In this document: positions 33,992-42,724 of the stretch, piece after piece
How positions within the stretch are numbered: the first letter of the stretch is position 1
Layout of the letters: each line of letters opens with the position of its first letter
Source: Nocardia niwae NBRC 108934 = DSM 45340
GTDB lineage: Bacteria; Actinomycetota; Actinomycetes; Mycobacteriales; Mycobacteriaceae
Assembly: GCF_001613465.1 (NCBI RefSeq)
Contig: NZ_BDCK01000023.1
Coordinates: 124,001-188,000 of the forward strand
Direction of reading: 5' to 3'
Length of the DNA stretch: 64,000 nt
The notes under the pieces: model-generated
Seen by the model: only the letters and a program-made list of their open reading frames with translations
Databases searched by the model: none
Told to the model about the DNA's origin: nothing
Program-made: the position numbers and the translations under genes

Positions 33992-34068
33992 GCCTTAGCC
34001 ACCGGCGATCTTCTCAACTGTGGAGACACCGCACCATAGACCGACATGAGAGGTGCTCCCACAAGCCG

Positions 34069-35307
34069 ATGCACGCCGGCGCAGCCGAGGTGCGCGTGCA
34101 CTATCTGATCGGGTTCGTCGGCCTGGCGTGCTTTTTGCTGGCGGCATGGTTGCCCAGTACCGACCGCCGCGCCGCCGCCGGTCGGCTGCCGCGCATCGGC
34201 ATCTTGCTGATCTTGCAGATCGCACTCGGTTTTCTGCTGCTGAAGACCGGGATCGGGGGCGCCGTGATCCGCGCGATCAGCGACACCTTCGAACACATCC
34301 TCGGCTACGCCGCCCAGGGCACGGCGTTCGTGTTCGGCGACCTGCCCGAGGTCGGCAGCAGCGGGCCCGCCTTCCTCTTCGCGGTGCTGATGCCGATCGT
34401 GCTCGTCTCCGCCTTGATCGGCATCTTGCAGCACCTGCGGGTGCTGCCGTGGATCATCAAATATCTCGGTCTGCTGCTGGCGTGGGTGAGCGGCTTCGGC
34501 AAGATCGAATCGTTCAACGCGGTCGCCTCCGCCATCCTCGGTCAGTCCGAGGTGTTCATCTCGCTGCGCGCCATGCTCGACGACATCCCGTCGCAGCGGA
34601 TGTACACCCTGGCGGCCTCGGCGATGTCGACGGTCTCGGCGGGCATTCTCGGCGCCTACATGCAGCTGATCGACCCGAAGTACGTGATCGCGGCTATCGT
34701 GCTGAACATGCTGGGCGCCTTCGTGGTGTGCTCGCTGATCAACCCCTACGCCGTCACCGCCGCCGACGACGCCCGGCTGCTCGGCGAGGAGATCGCCGAC
34801 AGCCGCAAGCGGCAATCGTTCTTCGAGATGCTCACCGAGTACATCCTGGTCGGATTCAAGGTCGCCTTCACCGTCGCGGCCATGCTGATCGGATTCATCG
34901 CGCTGCTGGCCATGATCAACGGAATCTTCGCCGCGCTGTTCCACGGCACCACATTCCAGGATGTGATGGGGCGCCTCTTCGCCCCCGTCGCCTGGCTGAC
35001 CGGTGTCCCGTGGGATGAGGCGGCGGCCGCGGGCCGGTTCATGGGCACCAAGCTGGTGTCCAACGAGGTGGTCGCCATGCAGGAGCTGAACCGGGAACAC
35101 GGCGGGCTGTCCGTCCGCACCGTCGCGATCGTGTCCACCTATCTGGTGTCGTTCGCGAACTTCTCCACCATCGCCATCGTCACCGGCGCGGTCCGCAGCC
35201 TCAGCGAGAAGCAAGGAACCGTGATCGCTCGCAACGGTCTTCGCCTGCTCTACGGCGCCACGTTGGTCAGTTTCGTGTCCGCCACCATCGTCGGTCTCCT
35301 GAGTTAG
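34069..35307 (+). CDS. nupC: NupC-type concentrative nucleoside transporter
   Basis: This is a 412-residue carrier of the CNT family, which imports nucleosides with H+ or Na+. Family signatures are GSSGPAFLFAVLMPIVLVSALIGIL, the GKIESFNAVASAILGQSEVFI stretch (nucleoside-binding QSE), SAMSTVSAGILGAYM and GTKLVSNEVVAM. About ten hydrophobic segments are visible. ATG 34069 gives the longest product with a weak ribosome-binding site; a GTG at 34096 preceded by CCGAGG is an alternative start. It stands alone, downstream of a decayed permease. Confidence 0.93.
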   Translation: MHAGAAEVRVHYLIGFVGLACFLLAAWLPSTDRRAAAGRLPRIGILLILQIALGFLLLKTGIGGAVIRAISDTFEHILGYAAQGTAFVFGDLPEVGSSGPAFLFAVLMPIVLVSALIGILQHLRVLPWIIKYLGLLLAWVSGFGKIESFNAVASAILGQSEVFISLRAMLDDIPSQRMYTLAASAMSTVSAGILGAYMQLIDPKYVIAAIVLNMLGAFVVCSLINPYAVTAADDARLLGEEIADSRKRQSFFEMLTEYILVGFKVAFTVAAMLIGFIALLAMINGIFAALFHGTTFQDVMGRLFAPVAWLTGVPWDEAAAAGRFMGTKLVSNEVVAMQELNREHGGLSVRTVAIVSTYLVSFANFSTIAIVTGAVRSLSEKQGTVIARNGLRLLYGATLVSFVSATIVGLLS

Positions 35308-35358
35308 GCGCGGCGTTCGCTCGATTCGTCTGTCCGGATCTGTGGGGAAGGCGTCCTT

Positions 35359-36336
35359 GTGGACTCGTCGCCCCGGCTCGAGACTGGTTGCATGCGGGCA
35401 AGCGGTGACGTCGTGGTGGCGGTGTCGGACGGGGTGCTGATGCTCGACGTCGCCGGGCCCGTGCAGGTGCTGCACTGGGCCGGGCGCCGCATCCGCTTCG
35501 CCTCGCCCGACGGCGCGCCGGTTCGCACCGACGTCGGTGTGCCGCTCGGCGTCGATGGCGCGTTGAGCGAGCTGAGCGCAGCGGTGGACACGCTCCTGGT
35601 GCCTGGCTATCCCCCGGAGGAGCGCGTCCCAGGCGAACTCGTGGACGCGGTGCGCGTGGCGGCGGGCGCCGCGCGGCGGGTGGCCTCGGTGTGCACCGGC
35701 GCGTTCGTGCTGGCCGAAGCCGGCTTGCTGGACGGGCGGCGCGCCACCACGCATTGGCTGGCGTGTACCGCTCTGGCCCAACGGTTTCCGGCCGTCCGGG
35801 TCGAAGCCGACGCCATCTATCTGCGCGACGGCCCGATCATCACCTCCGCCGGAGTCACCGCGGGCATCGACATGGCCCTGGCGCTGGTGGAGGAGGAGCA
35901 CGGCGCGGACCTCGCCCGTTCGCTGGCCAAACATCTCGTCGTGTTCCTGCACCGGCCCGGCGGCCAGTCGCAGTTCAGCGTGCGCACGAGCATTCCGGCA
36001 CCGCGCACCGCGGGCCTGCGGCACGCGGCCGACGCGGTGATCGCCGATCTGTGCGCCGATCACAGCCTGTCGGCTATGGCCGGCCGTGCCGCGCTGAGCG
36101 AACGTCACTTCAGCCGTCTGTTCCGGCAGGAGATCGGGATGACGCCGGGACGCTACGTCAAGCTTGCGCGGCTGGAAGCCGCGCAAGCGCTGCTCGAATC
36201 CGGCGACGAGCCGATGGCGGCCGTCGCCCGCCGCAGCGGGTTCGGCTCCGAGGAGACGATGCGGCGGACCTTCCTCGAACTGCTCGGCGCCTCGCCGAGC
36301 GACTACCGCAGGCGCTTCCGCGCGCCCGCGCGCTGA
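35359..36336 (+). CDS. GlxA-family transcriptional regulator (DJ-1/PfpI plus AraC HTH)
   Basis: This is a 325-residue protein. Residues 15-185 form a DJ-1/PfpI-like domain with Cys112 in the nucleophile elbow SVCTGAFVLAEAGLLDGR. Residues 215-320 form an AraC DNA-binding domain (LSERHFSRLFRQEIGMTPGRYV; ARRSGFGSEETMRRTFLELLG). GlxA-type regulators control small catabolic or detoxification operons. The start may be GTG 35359 or ATG 35392. The HD-domain gene follows 31 bp after the stop, so it is a likely operon partner and target. Confidence 0.92.
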   Translation: MDSSPRLETGCMRASGDVVVAVSDGVLMLDVAGPVQVLHWAGRRIRFASPDGAPVRTDVGVPLGVDGALSELSAAVDTLLVPGYPPEERVPGELVDAVRVAAGAARRVASVCTGAFVLAEAGLLDGRRATTHWLACTALAQRFPAVRVEADAIYLRDGPIITSAGVTAGIDMALALVEEEHGADLARSLAKHLVVFLHRPGGQSQFSVRTSIPAPRTAGLRHAADAVIADLCADHSLSAMAGRAALSERHFSRLFRQEIGMTPGRYVKLARLEAAQALLESGDEPMAAVARRSGFGSEETMRRTFLELLGASPSDYRRRFRAPAR

Positions 36337-36367
36337 TCGCACCCTTTCACTCACCAGGAGTTCGACC

Positions 36368-37102
36368 ATGTCGCTGTCTCGTCGTGCCGCGCTGAGCGCG
36401 GGCATTGCCGCGAGTGTCATCGCCGCCGCACCGAAAATTGCCGAGGCACAGGCTTTTTCGCTACATCACCCGCGAACCTCGTTGGCGGGCAAAGTCGACG
36501 AACTCATCACCGCCGAACTCTCGCCCATGCTGCGCAACCACAGCGCGCGGGGCTTCCTCTTCGGTCGCGCGGTCGCCGAGCGGCAAGGCCTGCGGCCCGG
36601 CGCCGACTACGACGAGGAGACGATGTACCTCATCTGCGCACTGCACGACATCGGCCTGGCCGACGGCGCGACCGGTGATCAGAAGTTCGAGGTCGACGGC
36701 GCCGATCGTGCCGCGCGATTCCTCGAGGACAACGGCGTCACCGATGCCAGGGTGGACACGATCTGGGACGCCGTCGCCGCGCACACCTCGGGTTTCACCG
36801 ACTCGCCGGTCTGGCGGCGCCGCAGGCCGCCGGAAACGTGGATCGCCGTGGACGGCATCGGCGTCGACGTGGGCGGCGCGCAGGCCGACCTGCCACCCGG
36901 CTTCGCCGAGCTGGTGCACACCGCCTATCCGCGGCTGGGCGGCAGCCGCGCGCTCGGCGCCGCGATCGAGGCCCAAGCCGCCGCGAACCCGCGGAAGGCG
37001 CCGCCCGCGAGCCTGGCCGGCGCCATCCTGCAGCAGCATCACCCCGAATACCCGGCGCTCACCTGGGACGCGATCGTGGCGATGAACGGGTGGGGCGATT
37101 GA
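36368..37102 (+). CDS. Tat-signal HD-domain hydrolase (cyanamide-hydratase-like)
   Basis: This is a 244-residue protein. The N-terminal SRRAALSAGIAASVIAAAP with cleavage near AEAQA looks like a Tat signal. The mature part is an HD-superfamily fold: His58 (LRNHSARGFLFGRAV), H93-D94 in LICALHDIGLAD, and a later AAHTSGF. The pattern matches HD proteins of the cyanamide hydratase/DDI2 group rather than nucleotide phosphohydrolases. The ATG has AGGAG upstream. It follows a GlxA regulator. Substrate and the reason for export are unknown. Confidence 0.85.
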   Translation: MSLSRRAALSAGIAASVIAAAPKIAEAQAFSLHHPRTSLAGKVDELITAELSPMLRNHSARGFLFGRAVAERQGLRPGADYDEETMYLICALHDIGLADGATGDQKFEVDGADRAARFLEDNGVTDARVDTIWDAVAAHTSGFTDSPVWRRRRPPETWIAVDGIGVDVGGAQADLPPGFAELVHTAYPRLGGSRALGAAIEAQAAANPRKAPPASLAGAILQQHHPEYPALTWDAIVAMNGWGD

Positions 37103-37106
37103 CGGT

Positions 37107-37862
37107 TCAGGCGTTGGCCTCCTCGGCTGCCCGAAGTTCGGCCTTCCATTCCCGGAACCCTTCCTCGGTGCGGCCGCGGCGCCAGTACCCGGAGATCGAC
37201 GCGGCCCACTGGGCGGGAACGCCGCGATCCTTGCGGACGTAGCGGCGCAGATCCTTCATGACCGCGTCGGCTTCGCCGTGGATGAACACCTGAACCTGCC
37301 CGGGTGACCACGGCGCGGAGCGGACGGTCTCGGCGAGCACCTCACCCGGGGACCGGACGCCGCGGTGCAGCCAGGTCAGTTCGACGCCGTCCGGCTTCTT
37401 CACCGGCAGTTCGTCGTCCGGGCCTGCGACCTCCACGAACGCCAGCCCGGTCGCGTCGGCCGGCAGAGCCTCGAGCGCGGCGGCGATGGCGGGCAGGGCC
37501 GCCTCGTCACCGGCCAGTAGATGCCAGTCGGCATCCGGGCGCGGGGAGTAGGCGCCGTTGGGGCCGTACAGGTCGATGGTCGCGCCGGGCTCGACCGTGG
37601 CCGCCCACGGTCCCGCGATGCCCTCCGCGCCGTGGTAGACGAAATCCACCGCGATCTCCTCGGCGACGGTGTCCACGGAACGGACGGTATAAGTGCGCAG
37701 CACCTCGTTCCCGTCCTGCGGGAAGATGAACTTCACATACGAGTCGGTGAACTCGCTGGGCCGGAACGCGGCGAAGCCCGGACCGCCGAGGTGCACCCGG
37801 ATCAGGTGCGGGGTGAGCCATTCGGTGCGCTGCACCGTGAGGGTGGTGCGAAGACGTGCCAA
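37107..37862 (-). CDS. Siderophore-interacting FAD-binding protein (ferric-siderophore reductase)
   Basis: This is a 251-residue SIP-family flavoreductase (ViuB/YqjH-like). The N-terminal barrel reads TPHLIRVHLGGPGFAAF, and the FAD motif is VLRTYTVRSVD. The NAD(P)H-binding half has LLAGDEAALPAIAAALEALP and a C-terminal RYVRKDRGVPAQWAASISGYWRRG. It releases iron from ferric siderophores in the cytoplasm by reduction. An IdeR-like box overlaps its promoter region, so it should be iron-repressed. The stop is four bases from that of the convergent HD gene. Confidence 0.93.
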   Translation of the reverse strand: MARLRTTLTVQRTEWLTPHLIRVHLGGPGFAAFRPSEFTDSYVKFIFPQDGNEVLRTYTVRSVDTVAEEIAVDFVYHGAEGIAGPWAATVEPGATIDLYGPNGAYSPRPDADWHLLAGDEAALPAIAAALEALPADATGLAFVEVAGPDDELPVKKPDGVELTWLHRGVRSPGEVLAETVRSAPWSPGQVQVFIHGEADAVMKDLRRYVRKDRGVPAQWAASISGYWRRGRTEEGFREWKAELRAAEEANA

Positions 37863-37883
37863 GGAAACCTCCGATAAACATTA

Positions 37884-37902
37884 TTAGGATTGCCTTACTT
37901 AC
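37884..37902. promoter_or_regulatory. IdeR/DtxR-like iron box
   Basis: TTAGGATTGCCTTACTTAC matches the actinobacterial consensus TTAGGTTAGSCTAACCTAA at 13 of 19 positions by hand count, including the left half TTAGG. It lies 21 bp upstream of the siderophore-interacting protein start, and about 60 bp from the divergent nitroreductase start. Confidence 0.65.
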
Positions 37903-37963
37903 CCTACCTGTGTTCGGCTCAGCCTGCGGACAACCGCTGACGGCGCGCCGCGCGGGCGACAGA

Positions 37964-38800
37964 ATGATGCCCATGACGCAGTCCGTGCCGACACCGACCC
38001 ACGCCGTGCAACAGCGCTACCGCGACCCTCGACCGGTCGAACCCGCGCAGTGGAACCAGGTGCTGCAGGTGCTGCACGAGCATCGCTCGGTCCGCCGCTA
38101 CCTGCCCGACCCGGTGCCCGACGCCACCCTGCGCCTGCTGATCTCCGCGGCGCAGTCCGCGCCCACCTCGTCGAACCTGCAGGTCTGGAGCGTCATCGCG
38201 GTGCGCGACCCGCAGCGCAAGGCGCGCTTGGCCGCGCTCGCGGGAGATCAGGCCCACATCGGCCAGGCGCCCGTGCTGCTGGTCTGGACGGCCGACTTCG
38301 CGCGCCTGCGTCAGCTCGCCGACGACCGGAGCGCGCCGCTGGAGGGCGCGGATTACCTCGAGTCGAGCTACGTCGGCTTCATCGACGCCGCGCTCGCCGC
38401 GCAGAACGCGGTCGTGGCGGCGGAATCGCTGGGGCTCGGCACCGTCTACATCGGTGCGTTGCGCAACAAACCGGAAGAAGTCGCCGCCGAACTCGGCCTG
38501 CCGCCGCAGGTCTTCGCCGTGTTCGGCTTGGTGGTCGGCCATCCCGACCCGGCCGAGGACGCGCGGGTGAAGCCGCGCCTGCCGCAGGAGGCCGTCCTGC
38601 ACCTGGAGACCTACGATCTGGGCGCGCAGCGGGCGCACGTGGCCGCGTACGAAACCCGCATCGCGGAATTCTATGCCGAGCAACAACTCTCGCATTCCTG
38701 GACCGAACGCGTCCTGGCCCGGCTGGCCTCGGCGGCGGCCCTCAACGGCAGGCACCGGCTGCGCGAATCGCTGACCAACCACGGCTTCCGGTTGCACTGA
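37964..38800 (+). CDS. Nitroreductase family (NfsA-like) FMN oxidoreductase
   Basis: This is a 278-residue flavoenzyme. It shows HRSVRRYLPDPVPDATLRLLI and AAQSAPTSSNLQVWSVIAV, then DAALAAQNAVVAAESLGLGTVYIGALR, and a C-terminal GHPDPAEDARVKPRLP, the pattern of NfsA/Frp-type oxygen-insensitive NADPH nitroreductases. It reduces quinones, nitroaromatics or flavin. The frame starts with ATGs at 37964, 37967 and 37973, and I give the first. The 3' end is nine bases from the convergent LLM gene. Iron control is possible through the shared divergent region. Confidence 0.9.
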   Translation: MMPMTQSVPTPTHAVQQRYRDPRPVEPAQWNQVLQVLHEHRSVRRYLPDPVPDATLRLLISAAQSAPTSSNLQVWSVIAVRDPQRKARLAALAGDQAHIGQAPVLLVWTADFARLRQLADDRSAPLEGADYLESSYVGFIDAALAAQNAVVAAESLGLGTVYIGALRNKPEEVAAELGLPPQVFAVFGLVVGHPDPAEDARVKPRLPQEAVLHLETYDLGAQRAHVAAYETRIAEFYAEQQLSHSWTERVLARLASAAALNGRHRLRESLTNHGFRLH

Positions 38801-38809
38801 TCCGCCGCC

Positions 38810-39802
38810 TCAGGCCGCGACCTTCTCGGTGAGCAGCTCGAACGATCGGGCACGGTCGTCGATGTCGTAGACCAGCGTGTTGATCATCAGCTCGTCGGCC
38901 CGGGTGCGCTCCAGCAGGTCCGCGAGCTGCCCGCGCACCGTCTCCGGCGAGCCGAGCAACTGCCCGGCCCGGCGCTGCCGGATGAACACGCGCTCCTGCT
39001 CCGACGGGCGGAACGCGGCCGCCTCCTCCGGCGTGGCCAGCGCCTGCGGCGTGCCCCGCACCAGGTTCAGGAAGGCCAGGTCGCGTGGCCCGGCGAGCAC
39101 CTCGGCGCGCTCGTCGGTGTCCGCGCAGATCGCCGCGACCGCCACCATCGCGTGCGGACGCTCCAGGCGCGGCGAAGGCCGGAAGTGCTCGCGGTAGAGC
39201 GCCAGCGCGGGCTCGGTGTTGTCTGGACTGATGTGGTGGGCGAACGCGAACGGGAGTCCGAGCACCGCGGCGACCTGGGCGCTGTAGCCGCTGGAACCCA
39301 GCAGCCAGATATCCGGCTCCTCGCCGCGCCCCGGGGTCGCGGCGATGCCGCCGGGATCGCCGCCCCGGAAGTAACCGAGCAGAGCGGCGAGTTCCTGGGG
39401 GAACGATTCCGCCGACAGTCCGTCCGCGGTCCGCCGCAGCGCGCGGGCAGTCGCCTGGTCGGTGCCCGGCGCGCGTCCGATGCCCAGGTCGATCCGGCCG
39501 GGATGCAGCGCGTGCAGGGTGCCGAACTGCTCGGCGACCACCAGCGGCGCGTGGTTGGGCAGCATCACCCCGCCGGAGCCGACCCGGATGGTCGAGGTGG
39601 CCGCCGCCAGATGCGCCAGCAGCACGCTCGGCGCGGAGCTGGCGATGCCGGGCATGTTGTGGTGTTCGGCCACCCAGAAGCGGTGGTAGCCCAAAGCCTC
39701 GGTGCGCCTGGCCAATTCGGTGGTCGCCTGCAGCCCCTCGCCGACGGTGCGGCCGGACTGCACCGGCGCCAGATCCAGTACGGACAGCGGGACGTCGATC
39801 AT
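38810..39802 (-). CDS. LLM class flavin-dependent oxidoreductase (bacterial luciferase-like)
   Basis: This is a 330-residue TIM-barrel flavin monooxygenase. It shows LGYHRFWVAEHHNMPGIAS, TIRVGSGGVMLPNHAPLVVAEQFGTL and RIDLGIGRAPGTDQ, the hallmark of the MsnO8-type subgroup. Members use FMNH2 and oxygen; the substrate is not known. The ATG follows GGAGGAGACCC. It is transcribed away from the serine-hydrolase gene's end on the same strand, with 67 bp between. Confidence 0.92.
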   Translation of the reverse strand: MIDVPLSVLDLAPVQSGRTVGEGLQATTELARRTEALGYHRFWVAEHHNMPGIASSAPSVLLAHLAAATSTIRVGSGGVMLPNHAPLVVAEQFGTLHALHPGRIDLGIGRAPGTDQATARALRRTADGLSAESFPQELAALLGYFRGGDPGGIAATPGRGEEPDIWLLGSSGYSAQVAAVLGLPFAFAHHISPDNTEPALALYREHFRPSPRLERPHAMVAVAAICADTDERAEVLAGPRDLAFLNLVRGTPQALATPEEAAAFRPSEQERVFIRQRRAGQLLGSPETVRGQLADLLERTRADELMINTLVYDIDDRARSFELLTEKVAA

Positions 39803-39869
39803 GGGTCTCCTCCACAGTGGCGATCTCCACTGCCAACGCCATGCGTCCCCGCTGTATTTCGCGGCCTGC

Positions 39870-41057
39870 TCAGCCGCGCGCGATCGCGCGGAACACCTCG
39901 ATGGTGTCCTGCTCGTCCTGGGTGGTGCCGTAGTCGCTGAGCTTGACGACGACGGTGCCGCTGGGCGGGTCGAGGTAGACGTACTGGCCGTAGACGCCGA
40001 CGGCGGTGAGGTCCGCGCCGTCCCCGCCGGTCGGATGCCACCACTGCGCGCCGTAAGGCCACTCGCCCACCCGGTGCGGGGCCGGGGCGCGGATGCGGTC
40101 GATCCAGGCCTGCGGCACGATCTGCGCGTCGCCCACCCGTCCGCCGTCCAGCACCAGCCTGCCGATCTTGGCGAAGTCGCGGGCGGTCGCGTTCAAGCAG
40201 CAGAACGCCTTCTCCTGGCCGCCGGCGCGATCGAGATTCCACAGCGCCTCGTCCTCGGCCCCGATCGGCGCCCAGATGTCGCGCTCCAGCAGTTCGGCCA
40301 GCGGCAGGCCCTCGACCCGCGCCAGCGCCATGCCCAGCAATTGGGTGTCCACGCTGCGGTACTCGCCCGCGCTGCCCGGCGGAAAGCGCAGGCCGCGGTG
40401 CGCGCGGACGAATCCGTCCAGGTCCTCGGTGAGATACATCCGGGCGGTACCGGTCAGCGGCAGGTACTTGTTGTAGTTCTCCCCGACGTCGATGCCGGAG
40501 GCCATGTCGAGCAGATCGCGGATGGTGACGGCGTCGTACGCGCCGCCGGTGGTCAGCTCGGGCAGGATCTGTACCAGGCGGTCGTCCTCGGCGAGTTTCC
40601 CCGCGGCGACGGCTCGGCCGGTCAGCAGCGACACGACGGACTTCACCACCGACCACGAGGACTGGCGGGTGCTCGCCGTGAAGCCGTCGCGGTACCACTC
40701 GTGGGTCAGGACGCCGCCGCGCAGGACGAGGAACGAATTGGTGTGCGTGGTGTCGAGGAAATCGGCGATCGATACCGCCGAGCCCTTCCAGGGCACCCGG
40801 CCGGGCAGCGGCCGCGGTGCGCTCGGCAAGGGACGCGGGGCAGGGGAGGCCGCCACCGTCCGGCTCTCGAACAGCGCTCCCTGCGCCGAGGGTGGGTCGG
40901 TCAGCAGTCGCAGCAGCGTCGGCGGCGCCGGGATGTGCAAGATCGCTGTCGTCGCGAACGCCGCGCCGACCAGGACGGCGACGACCGCGAGCAGGACGAC
41001 GAGGGTGCGCAGCGCGGCGCGGCCGGGTCGCGTGCGCCGGGGCGAGAGTTCGGTCAT
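39870..41057 (-). CDS. Membrane-anchored serine hydrolase (class C beta-lactamase fold)
   Basis: This is a 395-residue protein. The N-terminal helix (about 17-40) anchors it, and a Pro-rich stretch follows. The penicillin-binding fold has the S136-V-V-K139 catalytic pair (SSWSVVKSVV), a tyrosine in EYRSVDTQ, and a C-terminal HTGG-type loop replaced by VGVYGQYVY. Such proteins act as esterases, D-amino peptidases or 6-aminohexanoate-dimer hydrolases rather than true beta-lactamases. The ATG overlaps no neighbour. It is divergent from an amino-acid permease. Confidence 0.88.
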   Translation of the reverse strand: MTELSPRRTRPGRAALRTLVVLLAVVAVLVGAAFATTAILHIPAPPTLLRLLTDPPSAQGALFESRTVAASPAPRPLPSAPRPLPGRVPWKGSAVSIADFLDTTHTNSFLVLRGGVLTHEWYRDGFTASTRQSSWSVVKSVVSLLTGRAVAAGKLAEDDRLVQILPELTTGGAYDAVTIRDLLDMASGIDVGENYNKYLPLTGTARMYLTEDLDGFVRAHRGLRFPPGSAGEYRSVDTQLLGMALARVEGLPLAELLERDIWAPIGAEDEALWNLDRAGGQEKAFCCLNATARDFAKIGRLVLDGGRVGDAQIVPQAWIDRIRAPAPHRVGEWPYGAQWWHPTGGDGADLTAVGVYGQYVYLDPPSGTVVVKLSDYGTTQDEQDTIEVFRAIARG

Positions 41058-41274
41058 GACGGAAGCCCATCGCTAGGAGATCCGATGATGGCATGTCCGG
41101 CGCCGGACCGGTAGCTCCGGACAGCCGCCGCCCTCGGCCCGGAGACGACGCGCGAACGGGCGGGGCGGTAGCGTGACGCCCTGAGCCGGACCGGCCGTGC
41201 GATGATCCGACATCGTGTGGCCTGCGCACCGGCGGGCGACCGGCGCCGCTGCACAGCGAGGGAAGGACCGCAGT

Positions 41275-42711
41275 ATGACAGCCTCCGACCGGCACCTCCA
41301 GGACGCGGAACCGCTGGCTCCGGCGGACGGCGGGGACTCGGAAGGATATGCCCGCGGGCTCAGCCCGCGCACCATCCAGATGATCGCCATCGGCGGCGCG
41401 ATCGGCACGGGCCTGTTCTACGGCGCGGGCGGCGCGATCGAGCAGGCGGGTCCGGGGCTCATCCTCGCCTACCTGGCGGCGGGCCTGGCCATCTTCGTGA
41501 TCATGCGGGCGCTCGGCGAACTGCTGACCTACCGGCCGATCTCCGGCAGTTTCGCCGAGTACGCGCACGAATTCCTCGGCCGCTACGCCGGTTTCGTGAC
41601 CGGCTGGTCGTACTGGGCAGTGTGGGTGGCCACCTGCATGGCCGAGATCACCGTGGCGGGCAAGTACGTGGAGTATTGGTTCGACATCGCGCCGTGGGTC
41701 ACCGCACTGGTGGTGCTCGCGGTGATGTTCGGCGCCAACCTGATCTCGGTGCGGCTGTTCGGCGAGGGCGAGTTCTGGTTCTCCACCATCAAGGTGACCG
41801 CGATCGTCGGCATGATCCTGCTCGGCATCGGCGTGCTGCTGTTCGGATTCGGTCACGCGCCCGATCCCACCGTCACCAACCTGTGGGCCGACGGTGGCGT
41901 CTTCCCGAACGGCATCGGCCAGTCGCTGCTGGTGCTGCAGATCGTGCTGTTCGCCTACGTCGGTGTGGAGTTGGTCGGCGTCACGGCGGGGGAGGCGCGG
42001 GAGCCCCGCAAGACCCTGCGCAAGGCGATCAACACGCTGCCGTTCCGGATCGGCCTGTTCTACGTCGGCGCGCTGGTGGTGATCATGGCGGTGTCCAGCT
42101 GGCGCAACTTCCACGCGGGCAAGAGCCCGTTCGTCGAGGTCTTCGAGCAGATCGGCATCCCCGGCGCGGCGGGCATCGTCAACTTCGTGCTGCTCACCGC
42201 GGCGCTGTCGTCGTGCAACTCGGGGATCTACTCCACCGGCCGGATGCTGCGCACCCTGTCGCTGCGCGGTGAGGCGCCCGCCCGGCTGAGCAGGCTGAGC
42301 GCGAACGCGGTGCCCTACACCGGGATCATCGCCTCGGCGGCGGCGATGGTGATCGGCGTGGTGGTCAACATCATCTCCCCGGACAAGGCGTTCGCCTACA
42401 TCACCTCGGTGTCGACCATCGGCATCATCTTCGTCTGGGGCGTCATCCTGGTCTGCCACCTGCTCTACCGGGCCAAGGTCGCCCGCGGTGAGCTGCCCGC
42501 GAGCGACTACCGGCTGCCCGCCGCGCCCTACACCACCGTGCTGGCGCTGGCGTTCCTCGGGCTGGTGGTCGTGCTGCTGCTGTTCAGCGACAGCGGGCGC
42601 ACCGCGATCGTCGTCGGCGTCGTGTGGGCGGCGCTGGTGTCGGCCGGGTACCTGGCGCTGCGCAAACTCGGCACGGCCGACGCGGCCCCCGGCACCGTGC
42701 GCGCCAGCTGA
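41275..42711 (+). CDS. Amino-acid permease (APC family, AAT subgroup)
   Basis: This is a 478-residue carrier with about 12 helices. The N-terminal signature is RTIQMIAIGGAIGTGLFYGAG, then PISGSFAEYAHEFLGRYAGFVTGWSYW, and LNPHV-like loops are absent, so it is not an exporter. The AAT subgroup includes D-serine/D-alanine/glycine, GABA and proline permeases. The ATG at 41275 has GAGGGAAGGA upstream. It is transcribed from the divergent region with the serine hydrolase and meets the DUF4345 gene end to end. Confidence 0.93.
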   Translation: MTASDRHLQDAEPLAPADGGDSEGYARGLSPRTIQMIAIGGAIGTGLFYGAGGAIEQAGPGLILAYLAAGLAIFVIMRALGELLTYRPISGSFAEYAHEFLGRYAGFVTGWSYWAVWVATCMAEITVAGKYVEYWFDIAPWVTALVVLAVMFGANLISVRLFGEGEFWFSTIKVTAIVGMILLGIGVLLFGFGHAPDPTVTNLWADGGVFPNGIGQSLLVLQIVLFAYVGVELVGVTAGEAREPRKTLRKAINTLPFRIGLFYVGALVVIMAVSSWRNFHAGKSPFVEVFEQIGIPGAAGIVNFVLLTAALSSCNSGIYSTGRMLRTLSLRGEAPARLSRLSANAVPYTGIIASAAAMVIGVVVNIISPDKAFAYITSVSTIGIIFVWGVILVCHLLYRAKVARGELPASDYRLPAAPYTTVLALAFLGLVVVLLLFSDSGRTAIVVGVVWAALVSAGYLALRKLGTADAAPGTVRAS

Positions 42712-42724
42712 CGCGCGCTGTGCG

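Noticed and set aside
33880..36420. 846-codon minus-strand open frame across nupC and the GlxA gene
   Set aside because: It is a shadow of two clear plus-strand genes. The sequence is dominated by His, Asp and Gln-rich antisense composition and carries no family motif. Only the separate frame at 33770-33991 is a real remnant.
39799..42459. 886-codon minus-strand open frame across the amino-acid permease and serine hydrolase
   Set aside because: It is antisense to the well-supported permease at 41275-42711 and out of frame with the hydrolase. Its composition is that of a high-GC shadow frame with no domain.
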